From positions 44,327,399-44,391,398 of the forward strand of contig CM018691.1 in assembly GCA_009363875.1 (NCBI GenBank): a stretch of DNA of 64,000 bases. Reading direction: 5' to 3'. The translations under genes were made by a program, and so were the position numbers. The notes beneath the pieces are model-generated. The model made no database searches and had not been told where the DNA came from. It was given only the letters and a program-made list of their open reading frames with translations. Source of the stretch: Mikania micrantha (Eukaryota > Streptophyta > Magnoliopsida > Asterales > Asteraceae). Shown here one piece after another: positions 11,344 through 22,266 of the stretch. How positions within the stretch are numbered: the stretch's first letter is position 1; the number at the start of each line of letters is the position of its first letter.

Positions 11344-12001
11344 AGAGTATTTAGGGTTTGATTGAGAGAAAACAAAGGATTTGATTTTAAGATGAACGGT
11401 GAGAGAAAGTGGAATAGGCGGGAGACCTTTTATACCTTCGAATGTCAGCAGACACGTTTAATTTTTGAGATCTGCAGTGTCAGAGAAAAGGTCTTCCGAG
11501 ACAGCTGTAATACACTAGAGAATTCAACATCGGAAGGAGATTCCAGCTTTTGAAGGAGATACCAGCTTTCGAAGATATTGCTATTCGGAAGAAGGGATGC
11601 TTGAGACCAAAGGATGCTATTCAGAAGAAATGCACTTCCGAAGTATATTTAAATATTGTGGAAATATTTTAAATATATCATCAGAAGCACTTTCTTCTGA
11701 AGTTTCAGTAGGTTTTATCAGAGGGATTTGTTCTTCGGAAGTCATCTTCTTCTGATGATTATATATTGCTTAGATAAGCAATCTTATTTAATCAGAAGAT
11801 TAAGCTTCCGAAGACAAAGTAAATGTATCGGAAGATAAGTACCTTAGAAGAATTAATGTCTTCCGGAGTGTGATTGCTTCCGACACAAGGGTTAAAGGAT
11901 ACTTCCGAAGACTTAAAATATCTTCTGATGAGTAATTACTTAAGAGAAGATAAGTTAAGTTTGTCTTCCGAAAGATTATTTAAACCTTGTTTCTAAGTTA
12001 T
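11344..12001 (-). promoter_or_regulatory. pol-aORF spacer of family 1, rich in CTTCCGAAG palindromes
   Basis: Between the pol stop (12002) and the aORF start there is no ORF. From about 11480 to 11970 the sequence carries a dozen or more variants of CTTCCGAAG/CTTCCGGAAG/TTCGGAAG. The same motif is repeated in the family's LTRs (for example CTTCCGAAG near 3339 and CTTCCGGAAG near 3354). That LTR-like composition suggests a cis-control region for the downstream aORF. This is inference from repeat content only. Confidence 0.5.
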
Positions 12002-13559
12002 TTATTCAAAATTGATCATACCAATAGCTGTTATTAAATACCTGAATCTTCCTTCATCAAAAGCTTTAGTGAAGAGATAAGCCAGATTGTGTTCTGTATC
12101 AACTTTGACTAGATGAATTAACTTCTTTTCTGCACAGTCTCTGATGAAGTAGTATCTGATGTCAATGTGCTTGGTCTTGGAATGCTTGACAAGATTGTTG
12201 GTGATAGAGATTGCACTTGAGTTGTCTATCTGTATGGGAGTATTAAAGAGCTCTACTCCATAATCTTTCATTTGATTTTGAATCCAGATAACTTGAGCAC
12301 AACAACTAGAGGCAGCAATATATTCTGCTTCAACATCAGAAGTGGAAACACATATCTGCTTCTTACATTGCCATGAAACTATTCTTGATATAAGAAACTG
12401 ACATCCTCCTGATGTGGATTTCTTGCTAATGTTACAACCTCCATAATCACTTTTAGTGTAAGCCATAAACTGAAAATCTGCTTTCCTAGGATACCACAAT
12501 CCTAAGCTTGGTGCACCTTTGAGATATCTGAAGATTCTCTTCACAACAAACATATGTGAACTTTTGGGATTGGCCTTAAATCTTGCATATAGACAAGTTG
12601 CAAACATGATATCAGGCATGCTTGCTGTGAGATACATCGAAGAGCCAATCATAGCTCTGTACTGGTGCTGCTCAACATCGTCTCCCTCAAGGTCTGGTCC
12701 TAAGGATGTTGTTTTCGACATTGGTGTCCCAAGAGCTTTGAAGTCAGTAAAGTTGAACCTTTCAAGAATTTCCTTAACATATTTTGATTGGTTAATGAAT
12801 ATCCCTGTAGGAGTTTGCTTCACCTGAAGTACAAGAAAGAATGTAAGCTCTCCCATGGAGCTCATTTCAAATTTGGACTTCATTATTGCTTCAAAATCCT
12901 TGCAGAGAGATTCATTTGTGGAACCAAAAGTAATATCATCAACATAAATTTGAACAAGCATAATATGTTGATTGGACTTCTTGAAGAAAAGAGTTTTGTC
13001 AATTGTTCCTCTCTTGAAGTTGTTTGAAAGCAGAAATGAGGATAAAGTTTCATACCATTTTCTAGGAGCTTGATGCAGCCCATATAGAGTTTTATCAAGC
13101 TTACAGACATATCGGGAAACTTTGGATCCTCAAATCCAGGTGGTTGACAAACATACACTTCTTCATCAATTTTCCCATAGAGGAATGCATTTTTAACATC
13201 CATTTGAAAAACCTTGTAGTTCTTCGTAGCCGCAAATGCTAAGAATATTCTGATGGCCTCGATTCTTGCAACTGGAGAAAAAACATCATCATAATCAATT
13301 CCTTCCTCCTGTGTGTATCCCTGCACCACCAGTCTTGCCTTGTTCTTAATAACTGCACCCTTGTCATACTTCTTATTTCGGAACACCCACTTAGTTCTGA
13401 TGGCATACTTTCCCTTAGGTATAGGGCAGACTTTCCAAACTCCTTGCCTTTCAAGTTGAAGGCGTTCCTCCTGCATTGCTTCTACCCAGCTGCTATCTTT
13501 AAATGCTTCAGCAACTTTCTTTGGTTCTATTTGGGATACAAAGCAGGAAAACAAACAGA
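12002..13559 (-). pseudogene. copia family 1 pol, RT and RNase H
   Basis: Minus strand. The reverse transcriptase part (13559-12883) has WVEAMQEE, WVFRNKK, KARLVVQGYTQ, FSPVARIEAIR and FQMDVKNAFLYG blocks. The catalytic motif is YVDDITFGS near 12946-12920, and the RNase H part (to 12002) has SDYGG and DVEAEYIAAS motifs and the terminal LFTKAF block. A frame break near 12960-13120 separates the two halves, so it is inactive. The 5' end is cut at 13559/13560 by the 18-kb insertion; the missing upstream portion resumes at 31526. Reverse transcription of the element's RNA in the cytoplasmic particle is its known role. Confidence 0.9.
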
Positions 13560-13564
13560 TGTTT

Positions 13565-14194
13565 TGTTGATGCACTTAATGTCCCTAGTTCAATTTTGTA
13601 TTATTCATCATGTAAAGTTCAAACTATATTAGTGGAAGTTGTCTTTTTATATTGTTCTTAATGTTTAATATTGATTATATGATTGCTTGATTTGGTTTAT
13701 TAATGTTTATGTATAGACTTTGACCATTCGGGCGAATGACTCTACGAATGAAGTCATTCGGCCGAATGAACGCACTAGCGAATGACATAGGCGACCGAAT
13801 GAGTCATTCGCCGAATGACTCATTCGGCTGACATGTCCATTCGGGCAATTCATTCGCCGAATGAGTTGCTTCGGCCACTCATTCGGCCGAATGACTACAG
13901 CCTATAAATACAAATTCAAATCATTTCAACCCTAACTTCTGAGAACCCACATTCTTCCCTGTGCACTCCAGTGTCAAACCCTTGAAGATTTGAGTGTTTC
14001 TTGTTGTCCAACTTCGATTCATAGCTCGTGGTGTTCGATTCTCACTCAAACGTTCATCTCGTACCTTCGGATCACCACAGTTGCTGTTGGTTTTGATTGG
14101 AAAACCCTGGTATAGGATTCCGCACTATTCCAGAGGCTGTAGAGCAGATTTCCCTTGATTTCGTGTTGTTTCCGAGATCATATTTGGTCCTACA
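13565..14194 (+). repeat. copia family 2 LTR A (630 bp)
   Basis: TGTTGATGC...GGTCCTACA, followed by a PBS TGGTATCAGAGC at 14198-14209. A TATA box TATAAATA is at 13903-13910, putting U3 at about 340 bp. U3 is packed with CATTCG/CGAATG palindromes (13725-13895). It has the same length as LTR B and LTR C, to which it is nearly identical by eye. Confidence 0.9.
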
Positions 14195-14197
14195 AAG

Positions 14198-14209
14198 TGG
14201 TATCAGAGC
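14198..14209 (+). other. Primer binding site after LTR A
   Basis: TGGTATCAGAGC, complementary to the 3' end of plant initiator tRNA-Met, three bases after the LTR. The DNA after it is antisense aORF, not a gag leader. Confidence 0.85.
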
Positions 14210-14830
14210 AACTATCAACTGCTGCAGGAACCTCGGGTACATCAAAAATTTCTTGTCTCCCTTCAAAGCTACGTTCTCCTTCATGTGAGTGAAAACCATC
14301 TCAGAGAAGTTGAATGGTCTGTTCAGCACAAGTGCAACAAAGGCACACTGTATAGTCTCTCGCATGTCATCAAATCCTCCTCTCCTGGATCCAAGACAGT
14401 GAATCAGTACGTGTGCAAGATACTTAAACTGCGGAGAAATATAGGATTTGTTGAGGATCCCAGCTCCTAGATCTCCCTCATACTTGCATCTCATAAGGCA
14501 GCCACGAACTAAGTAGCGATCTAACAAATAAGGCTGATCTGGAGAATCCTGAAAACCACAAACTCTTCTGATGTGCTCGGCTGAAATAACTACATCATGC
14601 CCAAGAACCTTCCCTCTGATCACTTGATGTTCAACCTCACAATCTATATCTGCCGAAGCCTAGAAATCCTGTTGATGCGACAGATATGGCACATGTATAG
14701 TGGAGATGGCAGTAAAGATCCTCGAACGCCTGAGAAAGGTAATAATCTCAGTGTAGTGCTTGGCGTTCGGAGTGGTAAGATCCAGAGGTGCGCATATGTT
14801 GTTCTTCGTCACTGATTTATATCCAGCCAT
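14210..14830 (-). pseudogene. family 2 aORF, N-terminal domain, inverted copy in unit A
   Basis: Antisense to the LTR. The start is the ATG of MAGYKSV at about 14830. The domain carries FLRRSR, VVISAEHIRRVCGF, YLAHVLIHCLGSRRGG, LNRPFNFSEMVF and MYPRFLQQLI. A nonsense change in the QQDFW block (TGG to TAG, near 14670) splits it. The frame then runs into the reverse of LTR A, so the natural C-terminus is lost. It is homologous to the family 1 aORF at 10645-11343. Function unknown. Confidence 0.8.
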
Positions 14831-17007
14831 TCTAAAAATCAGAGAAATACACATGTCAGAACAATTCAGTTTCTCAATAGAATCAAATCAGAACAGTTAA
14901 CAGATAAATCAATTTGGTCGAATGTAATTGATTTGGCCGAATGACAAGTCATTCGCCGAATGAGTCATGCTTCGAATGGAGTCATTCGCCGAATGAGTTT
15001 CATTGGCCGAATGATCTTCATTCGCCGAATGAGACATTCTTCGAATGAAGTCATTCGCCAAATGAGTTTTATTCGCCGAATGACTTTCATTCGCCGAATG
15101 ACCTTCATTCGCCGAATGACCTTCATTCGCCGAATGACGTCATTCGGCTGTCTTTTGAAATTCAAACTCCAGTTTTCAAAAAATCAAATCAGTCCATAAA
15201 AATCAGATATCCATGCTCAGAATCGACCGACTAACAGCTTTAAAACACGGGTCATGTAATTTCAAGTCCAATTTGACAGTCCATTACAAGGGCGAAATGG
15301 AAAACCCTAAAACCCTAAAATTTGTTTGGTTTTTGATGATTTCACGGTCAGAACTTGATGATATTCGATCCCAATGTACCTGATATGACAATAAAGAAGA
15401 TTATCAGTGGCTAGGTAAGTAGGAATCACGAGAAAAAGAACGACCGAAGAAAGAAGTTTTTCGGGCGAATGTAAGCACACAGTAGGGGCGAATGAAATTT
15501 AGGGCGAATGAGGTAGATAATCCGATTAACTGTTTATATAGGGTCCCACATTCGCCGAATGTTAATGGCGAATGAGTCATTCATTATTCAGTCATTCATC
15601 GAATGAGACTGACGAATGAGTCATTCGTCACAAGTCATTCGCACAAGTCATTCGCCGAATGAAACTTATTCTGCCATTAGTGATTCGGTCGAATGACATT
15701 CGCAGAAAGAAGTCATTCGGCTGAATGAATGAATCTCTCATTTCATTCGGACGAATGAAGATATGAACTCCAAAACACAAACTGATTTCAAGATTTTACA
15801 TTTTGAATCAGCAAAATTGATGACAATTATGAAGATATGTCTGATTGGTTCAGGATTCAGATAGGACAGACCTCTGAACCTACAAATGATCATCTAAACT
15901 AAAATAGAAAATCTTTTTGTAGTTTTCTGAAACAAAATTACAACTGTACAACTAGTTACTAAAGACAAAGAAACACATGTTTTTGTGATAAATCTATTGA
16001 TAAAATAACACATACATCTAATTATATAACATCAGCTTCATTAAATGTTTAACCTTAGACACATTTGTATTATGATACGATTACTGATATATTTGTCCAT
16101 TTTTAAACCATACAATACACAACTACTAAACAAACTTTATGATTACTCATGTTTTCTGATTGAGTTCCCCATTTCATTTCACCATTAAAGATCAAAATCA
16201 GTTTATAACTCATTTCTGCATATCTTAATACCAGTCATCATAACTTCAATAAGATTTCAATTTTATTATCTTTTTGTATTTTTTCTTGTTCTATCCAAAT
16301 GGACGGCTTCAGCTAGGTTCGTCCCAGCAATATGGCACGTGTATGGAATCGAACTTAATTTGTTCAAGTATTTCTCAAGCTTAATACCAGCTTGCTTTTA
16401 TTTTTCTTCAAGCTTAATACCAGCTTGCTTTTATTTTTCTTCAAGCTTAGCACCAGCTTGTTTTTATTTTTTTTCAAGCTTAATACCAGCTTGTTTTTGT
16501 TTTTCTTTGATTGAAACCTCATTTGATTCCATGATGACCAATGTATGCTTGATTTAAGTCAAAAACTACTTCTCACATAAGTGGTGTTATAAAACAGATT
16601 CCACAAATCAGACTTTCTAAGTTATCACAAGCTGTTTATTCATTTGTAGAGTTGGCCTATCAGTACATCACATCATAATTTTCTTGTGTGTTTAGCTTAC
16701 ACATTCAACTCAGCTTCTATATCATGATAGATTAATGTGTCACTTTTCAAAGAAAGACCATCTCAATTTTAACTTTTTCAACTGTTTTTGTATTTTTGAA
16801 TTTTTCAAATGTTTTTGGTTTTTCAATTTTCAAATGTTTTTGGTTTTTCAATTTTCAAAGGTTTTTGGTTTTTCAATTAGCAACTATCTCCGCTAAAAAC
16901 CTAAAACAGAAAATCTTTTTGAGTTTTTCATGAAGAAAAGAAGCTAGACAAGAAAACTGAAATAAAATAAATATACAAAACAAAAACTACCTAAGAAAGG
17001 AGATGAT
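14831..17007 (-). repeat. family 2 pol-aORF spacer, inverted copy in unit A
   Basis: No gene. In minus orientation it leads from the pol stop to the aORF start. Near the aORF it carries CATTCGCCGAATG palindromes (14930-15150 and 15470-15765), including four 18-bp direct repeats around 15066-15139. Further off are four 33-34-bp repeats with CAAGCTTAATACCAGCTTG hairpins (16376-16493). Near pol there is a damaged PPT-like tract around 16895. The same spacer recurs at 18610-20729 and, in plus orientation, at 28513-30013. Confidence 0.8.
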
Positions 17008-17303
17008 CATTTGTTAGATTCAGATGAAGGTAGGACTTCATCCTTTTGGAAAACACCATTAGCCGATAACAGATATAAAAATCTGGGTTTATAAAAAGCT
17101 TTTGTGAAAAGATCGGCTTTCTGGTGATTTGTGTGAATTTTAACATCGATTAATTTCTTTTCAAAACAATCACGTTTGAAGTGATATTTAATGTCGATGT
17201 GTTTTGTTTTCGAGTGCTGAACATGATTTTTAGTGACAGCTATGGCGGCAGTATTATCAACATATATAGGAGTGTTAGAGAAGTGTAACCCATAGTCCCT
17301 GAG
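17008..17303 (-). pseudogene. family 2 RNase H C-terminus, inverted fragment (unit A)
   Basis: Minus strand encodes the last hundred or so residues of copia pol (TPIYVDN, KTKHIDIKYHF, ADLFTKAF-like), ending at the stop at 17008. Upstream pol is absent: homology stops within the LRDYG block and about 40 bp of filler precede LTR B. The filler holds a perfect 9-bp inverted repeat (17312-17320 with 17329-17337). Confidence 0.8.
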
Positions 17304-17343
17304 TTGCTGCTAGTATTTTCTTAAGAATGAAAATACTGTGTTT

Positions 17344-17973
17344 TGTAGATGCACTTAATGTCCCTAGTTCAATTTTGCATTATTCATCATGTAAAGTTCA
17401 AACTATATTAATAGAAGTTGTCTTTCTATGTTGTTCTTAATGTTTAATATTGATTATATGATTGGTTGATTTGGTTTACTAATGTTTACGTACAGACTTT
17501 GACCATTCGGGCGAATGACTCTATGAATGAAGTCATTCGGCTGAATGAACGCTCTAGCGAATGACATAGGCGACCGAATGAGTCATTCGTCGAATGACTC
17601 ATTTGGCTGACGTGTCCATTCGGGCAAGTCATTCGCCGAATGAGTTGCTTCGGCCACTCATTCGGCCGAATGACTACAGCCTATAAATACGAATTCAAAT
17701 CAGATCAACCCTAACTTCTGAGAACCCTCATTCTTCCCTGTGCACTCTAGTGTCAAACCCTTGAAGATTTGAGCGTTTCTTGCTGTCCAACTTTGATTCA
17801 TAGCTCGTGGTGTTCGATTCTCACTCAAACGTTCATCTCGTACCTTCGGATGACCACGGTTGCTGTTTGTTTCGATTGGAAAACCCTGGAATAGGATTCC
17901 GCACTATTCCAGAGGCTGTCGAGCAGATTTCCCTTGATTTCGTGTTGTTTCTGAGATCATATTTGGTCCTACA
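17344..17973 (+). repeat. copia family 2 LTR B (630 bp)
   Basis: TGTAGATGC...GGTCCTACA with TATAAATA at 17682-17689 and PBS TGGTATCAGAGC at 17977-17988. No PPT lies before it, so it is not a normal 3' LTR of unit A; it heads the second tandem unit. Confidence 0.9.
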
Positions 17974-17988
17974 AAGTGGTATCAGAGC

Positions 17989-18609
17989 ATCTATCAACTT
18001 TTGTAGGAACCTCGGGTACATCATAAATTTCTTGTTTCCCTTCAAAGCTACGTTCTCCTTCATGTGAGTGAAAACCATCTCAGAGAAGTTGAATGGTCTG
18101 TTCAGCACAAGTGCAACAAAGGTACACTGTATAGTCTCTCGCATGTCATCAAATCCTCCTCTCCTGGATCCAAGACAGTGAATCAGTACGTGTGCAAGAT
18201 ACTTAAACTGCGGAGACATATAGGCTTTGTTGAGGATCCCAGCTCCTAGATCTCCCTCATACTTGCATCTCATAAGGCAGTCACGAACTAAGTAGCGATC
18301 TAACAAATAAGGCTGATCAGGAGAATCCTGAAAACCACAAACTCTTCTGATGTGCTCGGCTGAAATAACTACATCATGCCCAAGAACGTTCCCTCTGATC
18401 ACTGGAGGTTCAACCTCACAATCTATATCTGCCGAAGCCCAGAAATCCTGTTGATGCGACTGATATGGCACATGTATAGTGGATATGGCAGTAAAGATCC
18501 TCGAACGCCTGAGAAAGGTAATAATCTCTGTGTAGTGCTTGGCGTTCGGAGTGGTAAGATCTAGATGTGCGCACATCTTGTTCTTCGTCACTGATTTATA
18601 TCCAGCCAT
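17989..18609 (-). pseudogene. family 2 aORF, N-terminal domain, inverted copy in unit B
   Basis: Antisense to LTR B. The N-terminal domain is open from the ATG at 18609 (MAGYKSV), with an alternative in-frame ATG at 18633. It is the best preserved copy of this domain: HVPYQSHQQDFWASADID, VVISAEHIRRVCGFQD, YLAHVLIHCLGSRRGG, ALVLNRPFNFSEMVF and MYPRFLQ. About 210 residues in, the frame continues artificially through the reversed PBS and LTR B. Just before the ATG the minus strand reads CTCTGATTTTTAG, a good 3' splice site. No signal peptide or membrane helix is evident. Function unknown. Confidence 0.8.
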
Positions 18610-20729
18610 TCTAAAAATCAGAGAAATACACATGTCAGAACAATTCAGTTTCTCAATAGAATCAAATCAGAACAGTTAAGAGATAAATCAATTTGGTCGA
18701 ATGTAATTGATTTGGCCGAATGACAAGTCATTCGCCGAATGAGTCATGCTTCGAATGGAGTCATTCGCCGAATGAGTTTCATTGGCCGAATGATCTTCAT
18801 TCTCCGAATGAGACATTCTTCGAATGAAGTCATTCGCCAAATGAGTTTCATTCGCCGAATGACCTTCATTCGCCGAATGACCTTCATTCGCCGAATGACG
18901 TCATTCGGCTGTCTTTTGAAATTCAAACTCCAGTTTTCAAAAAATCAAATCAGTCCAAAAAATCAGATATCCATGCTCAGAATTGACCAACTAACAGCTT
19001 TTAAACATGGATCATGTGATTTCAAGTCCAATTTGACAGTCCATTACAAGGGCGAAATGGAAAACCCTAAAACCCTAAAATTTGTTTGGTTTTTGATGAT
19101 ATCACGGTCAGAACTTGATGATATTCGATCCCAATGTACCTGATATGACAATAAAGAAGATTATCAGTGGCTTGGTAAGTAGGAATCACGAGAAAAAGAA
19201 CGACCGAAGAAAGAAGTTTTTCGGGCGAATTTAAGCACACAGTAGGGGCGAATGAAATTTAGGGCGAATGAGGTAGGTAATCCGATTAACTGTTTATATA
19301 GGGTCCCACATTCGCCGAATGTTAATGGCGAATGAGTCATTCGTTATTCAGTCATTCGCCGAATGAGACTGACGAATGAGTCATTCGTCACAAGTCATTC
19401 GCCGAATGAAACTTATTCTGCCATTAGTGATTCGGTCGAATGACATTCACAGAAAGAAGTCATTCGGCTGAATGAATGAATCTCTCATTTCATTCGGACG
19501 AATGAAGATATGAACTCCAAAACACAAACTGATTTCAAGATTTTACATTTTGAATCAGCAAAATTGATGACAATTATGAAGATTTGTATGATTGGTTCAG
19601 GATTCAGACAGGACAGACATCTGAACCTACAAATGATCATCTAAACTAAAATAGAAAATCTTTTTGTACTTTTCTGAAACAAAATTACAACTGTACAACT
19701 AGTTACTAAAGACAAAGAAACACATGTTTTTGTGATAAGTCTATTGATAAAATAACACATACATCTAATCATATCACATCAGCTTCGTTGAATGTTTCAC
19801 CTCGGACACATTTTTATTATGATACGATTACTGATATATTTGTCCAATTTTAAACCATACAATACACAACTACTACACAAACTTTATGATTACTCATGTT
19901 TTCTGATTGAGTTCCCCATTTCATTTCACCATTAAAGATCAAAATCAGTTTATAACTCATTTCTGCATATCTTAATACCAGTCATCATAACTTCAATAAG
20001 ATTTCAATTTTATTATCTTTTTGTATATTTTCTTGTTCTATCCAAATGGACGGCTTCAGCTAGGTTCGTCCCAGCAATATGGCACGTGTATGGAATCGAA
20101 CTTAATTTGTTCAAGTATTTCTCAAGCTTAATACCAGCTTGCTTTTATTTTTCTTCAAGCTTAATACCAGCTTGCTTTTATTTTTCTTCAAGCTTAATAC
20201 CAGCTTGTTTTTATTTTTCTTCAAGCTTAATACCAGCTTGTTTTTGTTTTTCTTTGATTGAAACCTCATTTGATTCTAGGTTGACCGGTGTATGTTTGAT
20301 TTGAGTCAAAAACTACTTCTCATATAGGTGGTGTTATAAAACAGATTCCACAAATCAGACTTTCTAAGTTATCACAAGCTGTTTATTCAATTGTAGAGTT
20401 GGCCTATCAGTACATCACAGCATAATTTTCTTGTGTGTTCAGCTTACACATTCAACTCAGCTTCTATATCATGATAGATTAATGTGTCACTTTTCAAAGA
20501 AAGACCATCTCAATTTTAACTTTTTCAACTGTTTTTGTAGTTTTGAATTTTTCAAATGTTTTTGGTTTTTCAATTTTCAAATGTTTTTGGTTTTTCAATT
20601 AGCAACTATCTCCCCCTAAAAACCTAAAACAGAAAATCTTTTTGAGTTTTTGATGAAGAAAAGAAACTAGATAAGAAAACTGAAATAAAATAAATAGACA
20701 AAACAAAAACTACCTAAGAAAGGCGATGA
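18610..20729 (-). repeat. family 2 spacer, inverted copy in unit B
   Basis: Near-identical to the unit A spacer. It has three, not four, of the 18-bp CATTCGCCGAATGACCTT repeats. The four 33-34-bp hairpin repeats are at 20123-20240. An intact sirevirus-type PPT core (AGGGGGAG on the minus strand) lies at about 20608-20615. No gene. Confidence 0.8.
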
Positions 20730-21028
20730 TCATTTGTTAGATTCAGATGAAGGCAGGACTTCATCCTTTTGGAAAACACCATTAGCCGATAACAGATATA
20801 AAAATCTGGGTTTATCAAAAGCTTTTCTGAAAAGATCGGCTTTCTGGTGATCTGTGTGAATTTTAACTACATCGATTAATTTCTTTTCAAAACAATCACG
20901 TATGAAGTGATATTTAATGTCGATGTGTTTTGTTTTCGAGTGCTGAACACGATTTTTAGCGACACCTATGGCGGCAGTATTATCAACATATATAGGAGTG
21001 TTAGAGAAGTGTAACCCATAGTCCCTGA
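20730..21028 (-). pseudogene. family 2 RNase H C-terminus, inverted fragment (unit B)
   Basis: Same fragment as in unit A, ending at the stop at 20730 and breaking at the same point in the LRDYG block. The same filler with the inverted repeat lies before LTR C. The shared breakpoint shows that units A and B are duplicates of one rearranged ancestor. Confidence 0.8.
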
Positions 21029-21071
21029 GTTGCTGCCAATATTTTCTTAAGAATGAAAATACTGTGTGTTT

Positions 21072-21701
21072 TGTAGATGCACTTAATGTCCCTAGTTCAA
21101 TTTTGTATTATTCATCATGTAAAGTTCAAACTATATTAATGGAAGTTTTCTTTCTATATTGTTCTTAATGTTTAATATTGATTATATGATTGGTTGATTT
21201 GGTTTATTAATTTTTATGTATAGACTTTGACCATTCGGGCGAATGACTCTACGAATGAAGTCATTCGGCTGAATGAACGCACTAGCGAATGACATAGGCG
21301 ACCGAATGAGTCATTCGTCGAATGACTCATTCAGCTGACATGTCCATTCGGGCAAGTCATTCGCCGAATGAGTTGCTTCGGCCACTCATTCAGCCGAATG
21401 ACTACAGCCTATAAATACGAATTCAAATCATTTCAACCCTAACTTCTGAGAACCCTCATTCTTCCCTGTGCATTCCAGTGTCAAACCCTTGAAGATTTGA
21501 GCGTTTCTTGCTGTCCAACTTCGATTCATAGCTCGTGGTGTTCGATTCTCACTCAAACGTTCATCTCGTACCTTCGGATCACCACGGTTGCTGTTGGTTT
21601 CGATTGGAAAACCCTGGAATAGGATTCCGCACTATTCCAGAGGCTGTAGAGCAGATTTCCCTTGATTTCGTGTTGTTTCCGAGATCATATTTGGTCCTAC
21701 A
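21072..21701 (+). repeat. copia family 2 LTR C (630 bp), 5' LTR of the sense gag-pol
   Basis: TGTAGATGC...GGTCCTACA; TATAAATA at 21410-21417; CATTCG palindromes at 21233-21400. It is followed by PBS TGGTATCAGAGC at 21705-21716 and then a real gag leader, unlike LTR A and LTR B. Confidence 0.9.
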
Positions 21702-21704
21702 AAG

Positions 21705-21716
21705 TGGTATCAGAGC
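21705..21716 (+). other. Primer binding site after LTR C
   Basis: TGGTATCAGAGC, tRNA-iMet type, three bases after the LTR, continuing TTTGGCTCTTG as in normal members. Confidence 0.9.
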
Positions 21717-22266
21717 TTTGGCTCTTGATTCTACTCTATTTCCAATCCAAATCATCATATCTTTGATTGTTCGTTCGAGATCTGCAAAAACCCTAAGCTC
21801 CTTATCCTTAAAGTTACTGTTTCATTGCAAATTCGTGGATTTTTGTGGTGTTTTTGTCAAAATGTTTATCTCAAGTTGTTCATTATCATCTCATGATGTT
21901 CTGTACCAAATTTGGTACTTAGATCTGGTCAAAATCTCAAGTTATCGCGATTTTTATTGCAAAAACCCTCAGATTGGCCGAATGAGCATGGCGGCCGAAT
22001 AGTTTTAGCCGAATAAGCCTCATTCGCCCGAATAGCATCATTCGCCATCTTCATTCGCCGAATAGCGCCATTCGTGTTACTCATTCGGCGAATCGCCTCA
22101 TTCGACACTTCATTCGCCGAATAGGTTCTTTCGCCCTAACAGTCATACTCAGTCTTTCATTCGCGACAATTAACTCATTCGGGCCCCGACATTCACCCCT
22201 AGGATCTTCATTCGGCAATCAGTTAGAAAATTCTTCTAAGTGTTAAATCTTGTTGTTTTTAATTAA
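21717..22266 (+). promoter_or_regulatory. Untranslated leader with CATTCG palindromes
   Basis: No ORF. From 21970 to 22215 the leader carries repeated CATTCGCCGAATAG-type half and full palindromes, the same motif as in U3 and the pol-aORF spacer. It could be a packaging or translation-control structure, or simply an extra copy of the regulatory array. Only the repeat content is seen. Confidence 0.5.

Noticed and set aside
14198..14209. TGGTATCAGAGC as part of a tRNA gene
   Set aside because: It is only the 12-base primer binding site; no tRNA body or A/B boxes surround it.
15060..15140. Regular palindromic repeats resembling a CRISPR array
   Set aside because: Spacers are only a few identical bases, the setting is a plant retrotransposon, and there are no cas genes.
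14960..15199. Frame encoding repeated RRMTFI units (also at 18739)
   Set aside because: It is a translation of the CATTCGCCGAATGACC repeat array; copy number differs between units and the reverse strand is equally open.
17344..21071. Unit B as a self-contained non-autonomous LTR element
   Set aside because: LTR C is not preceded by a PPT and there is no target duplication around the unit, so it is better read as a tandem duplicate within the composite.
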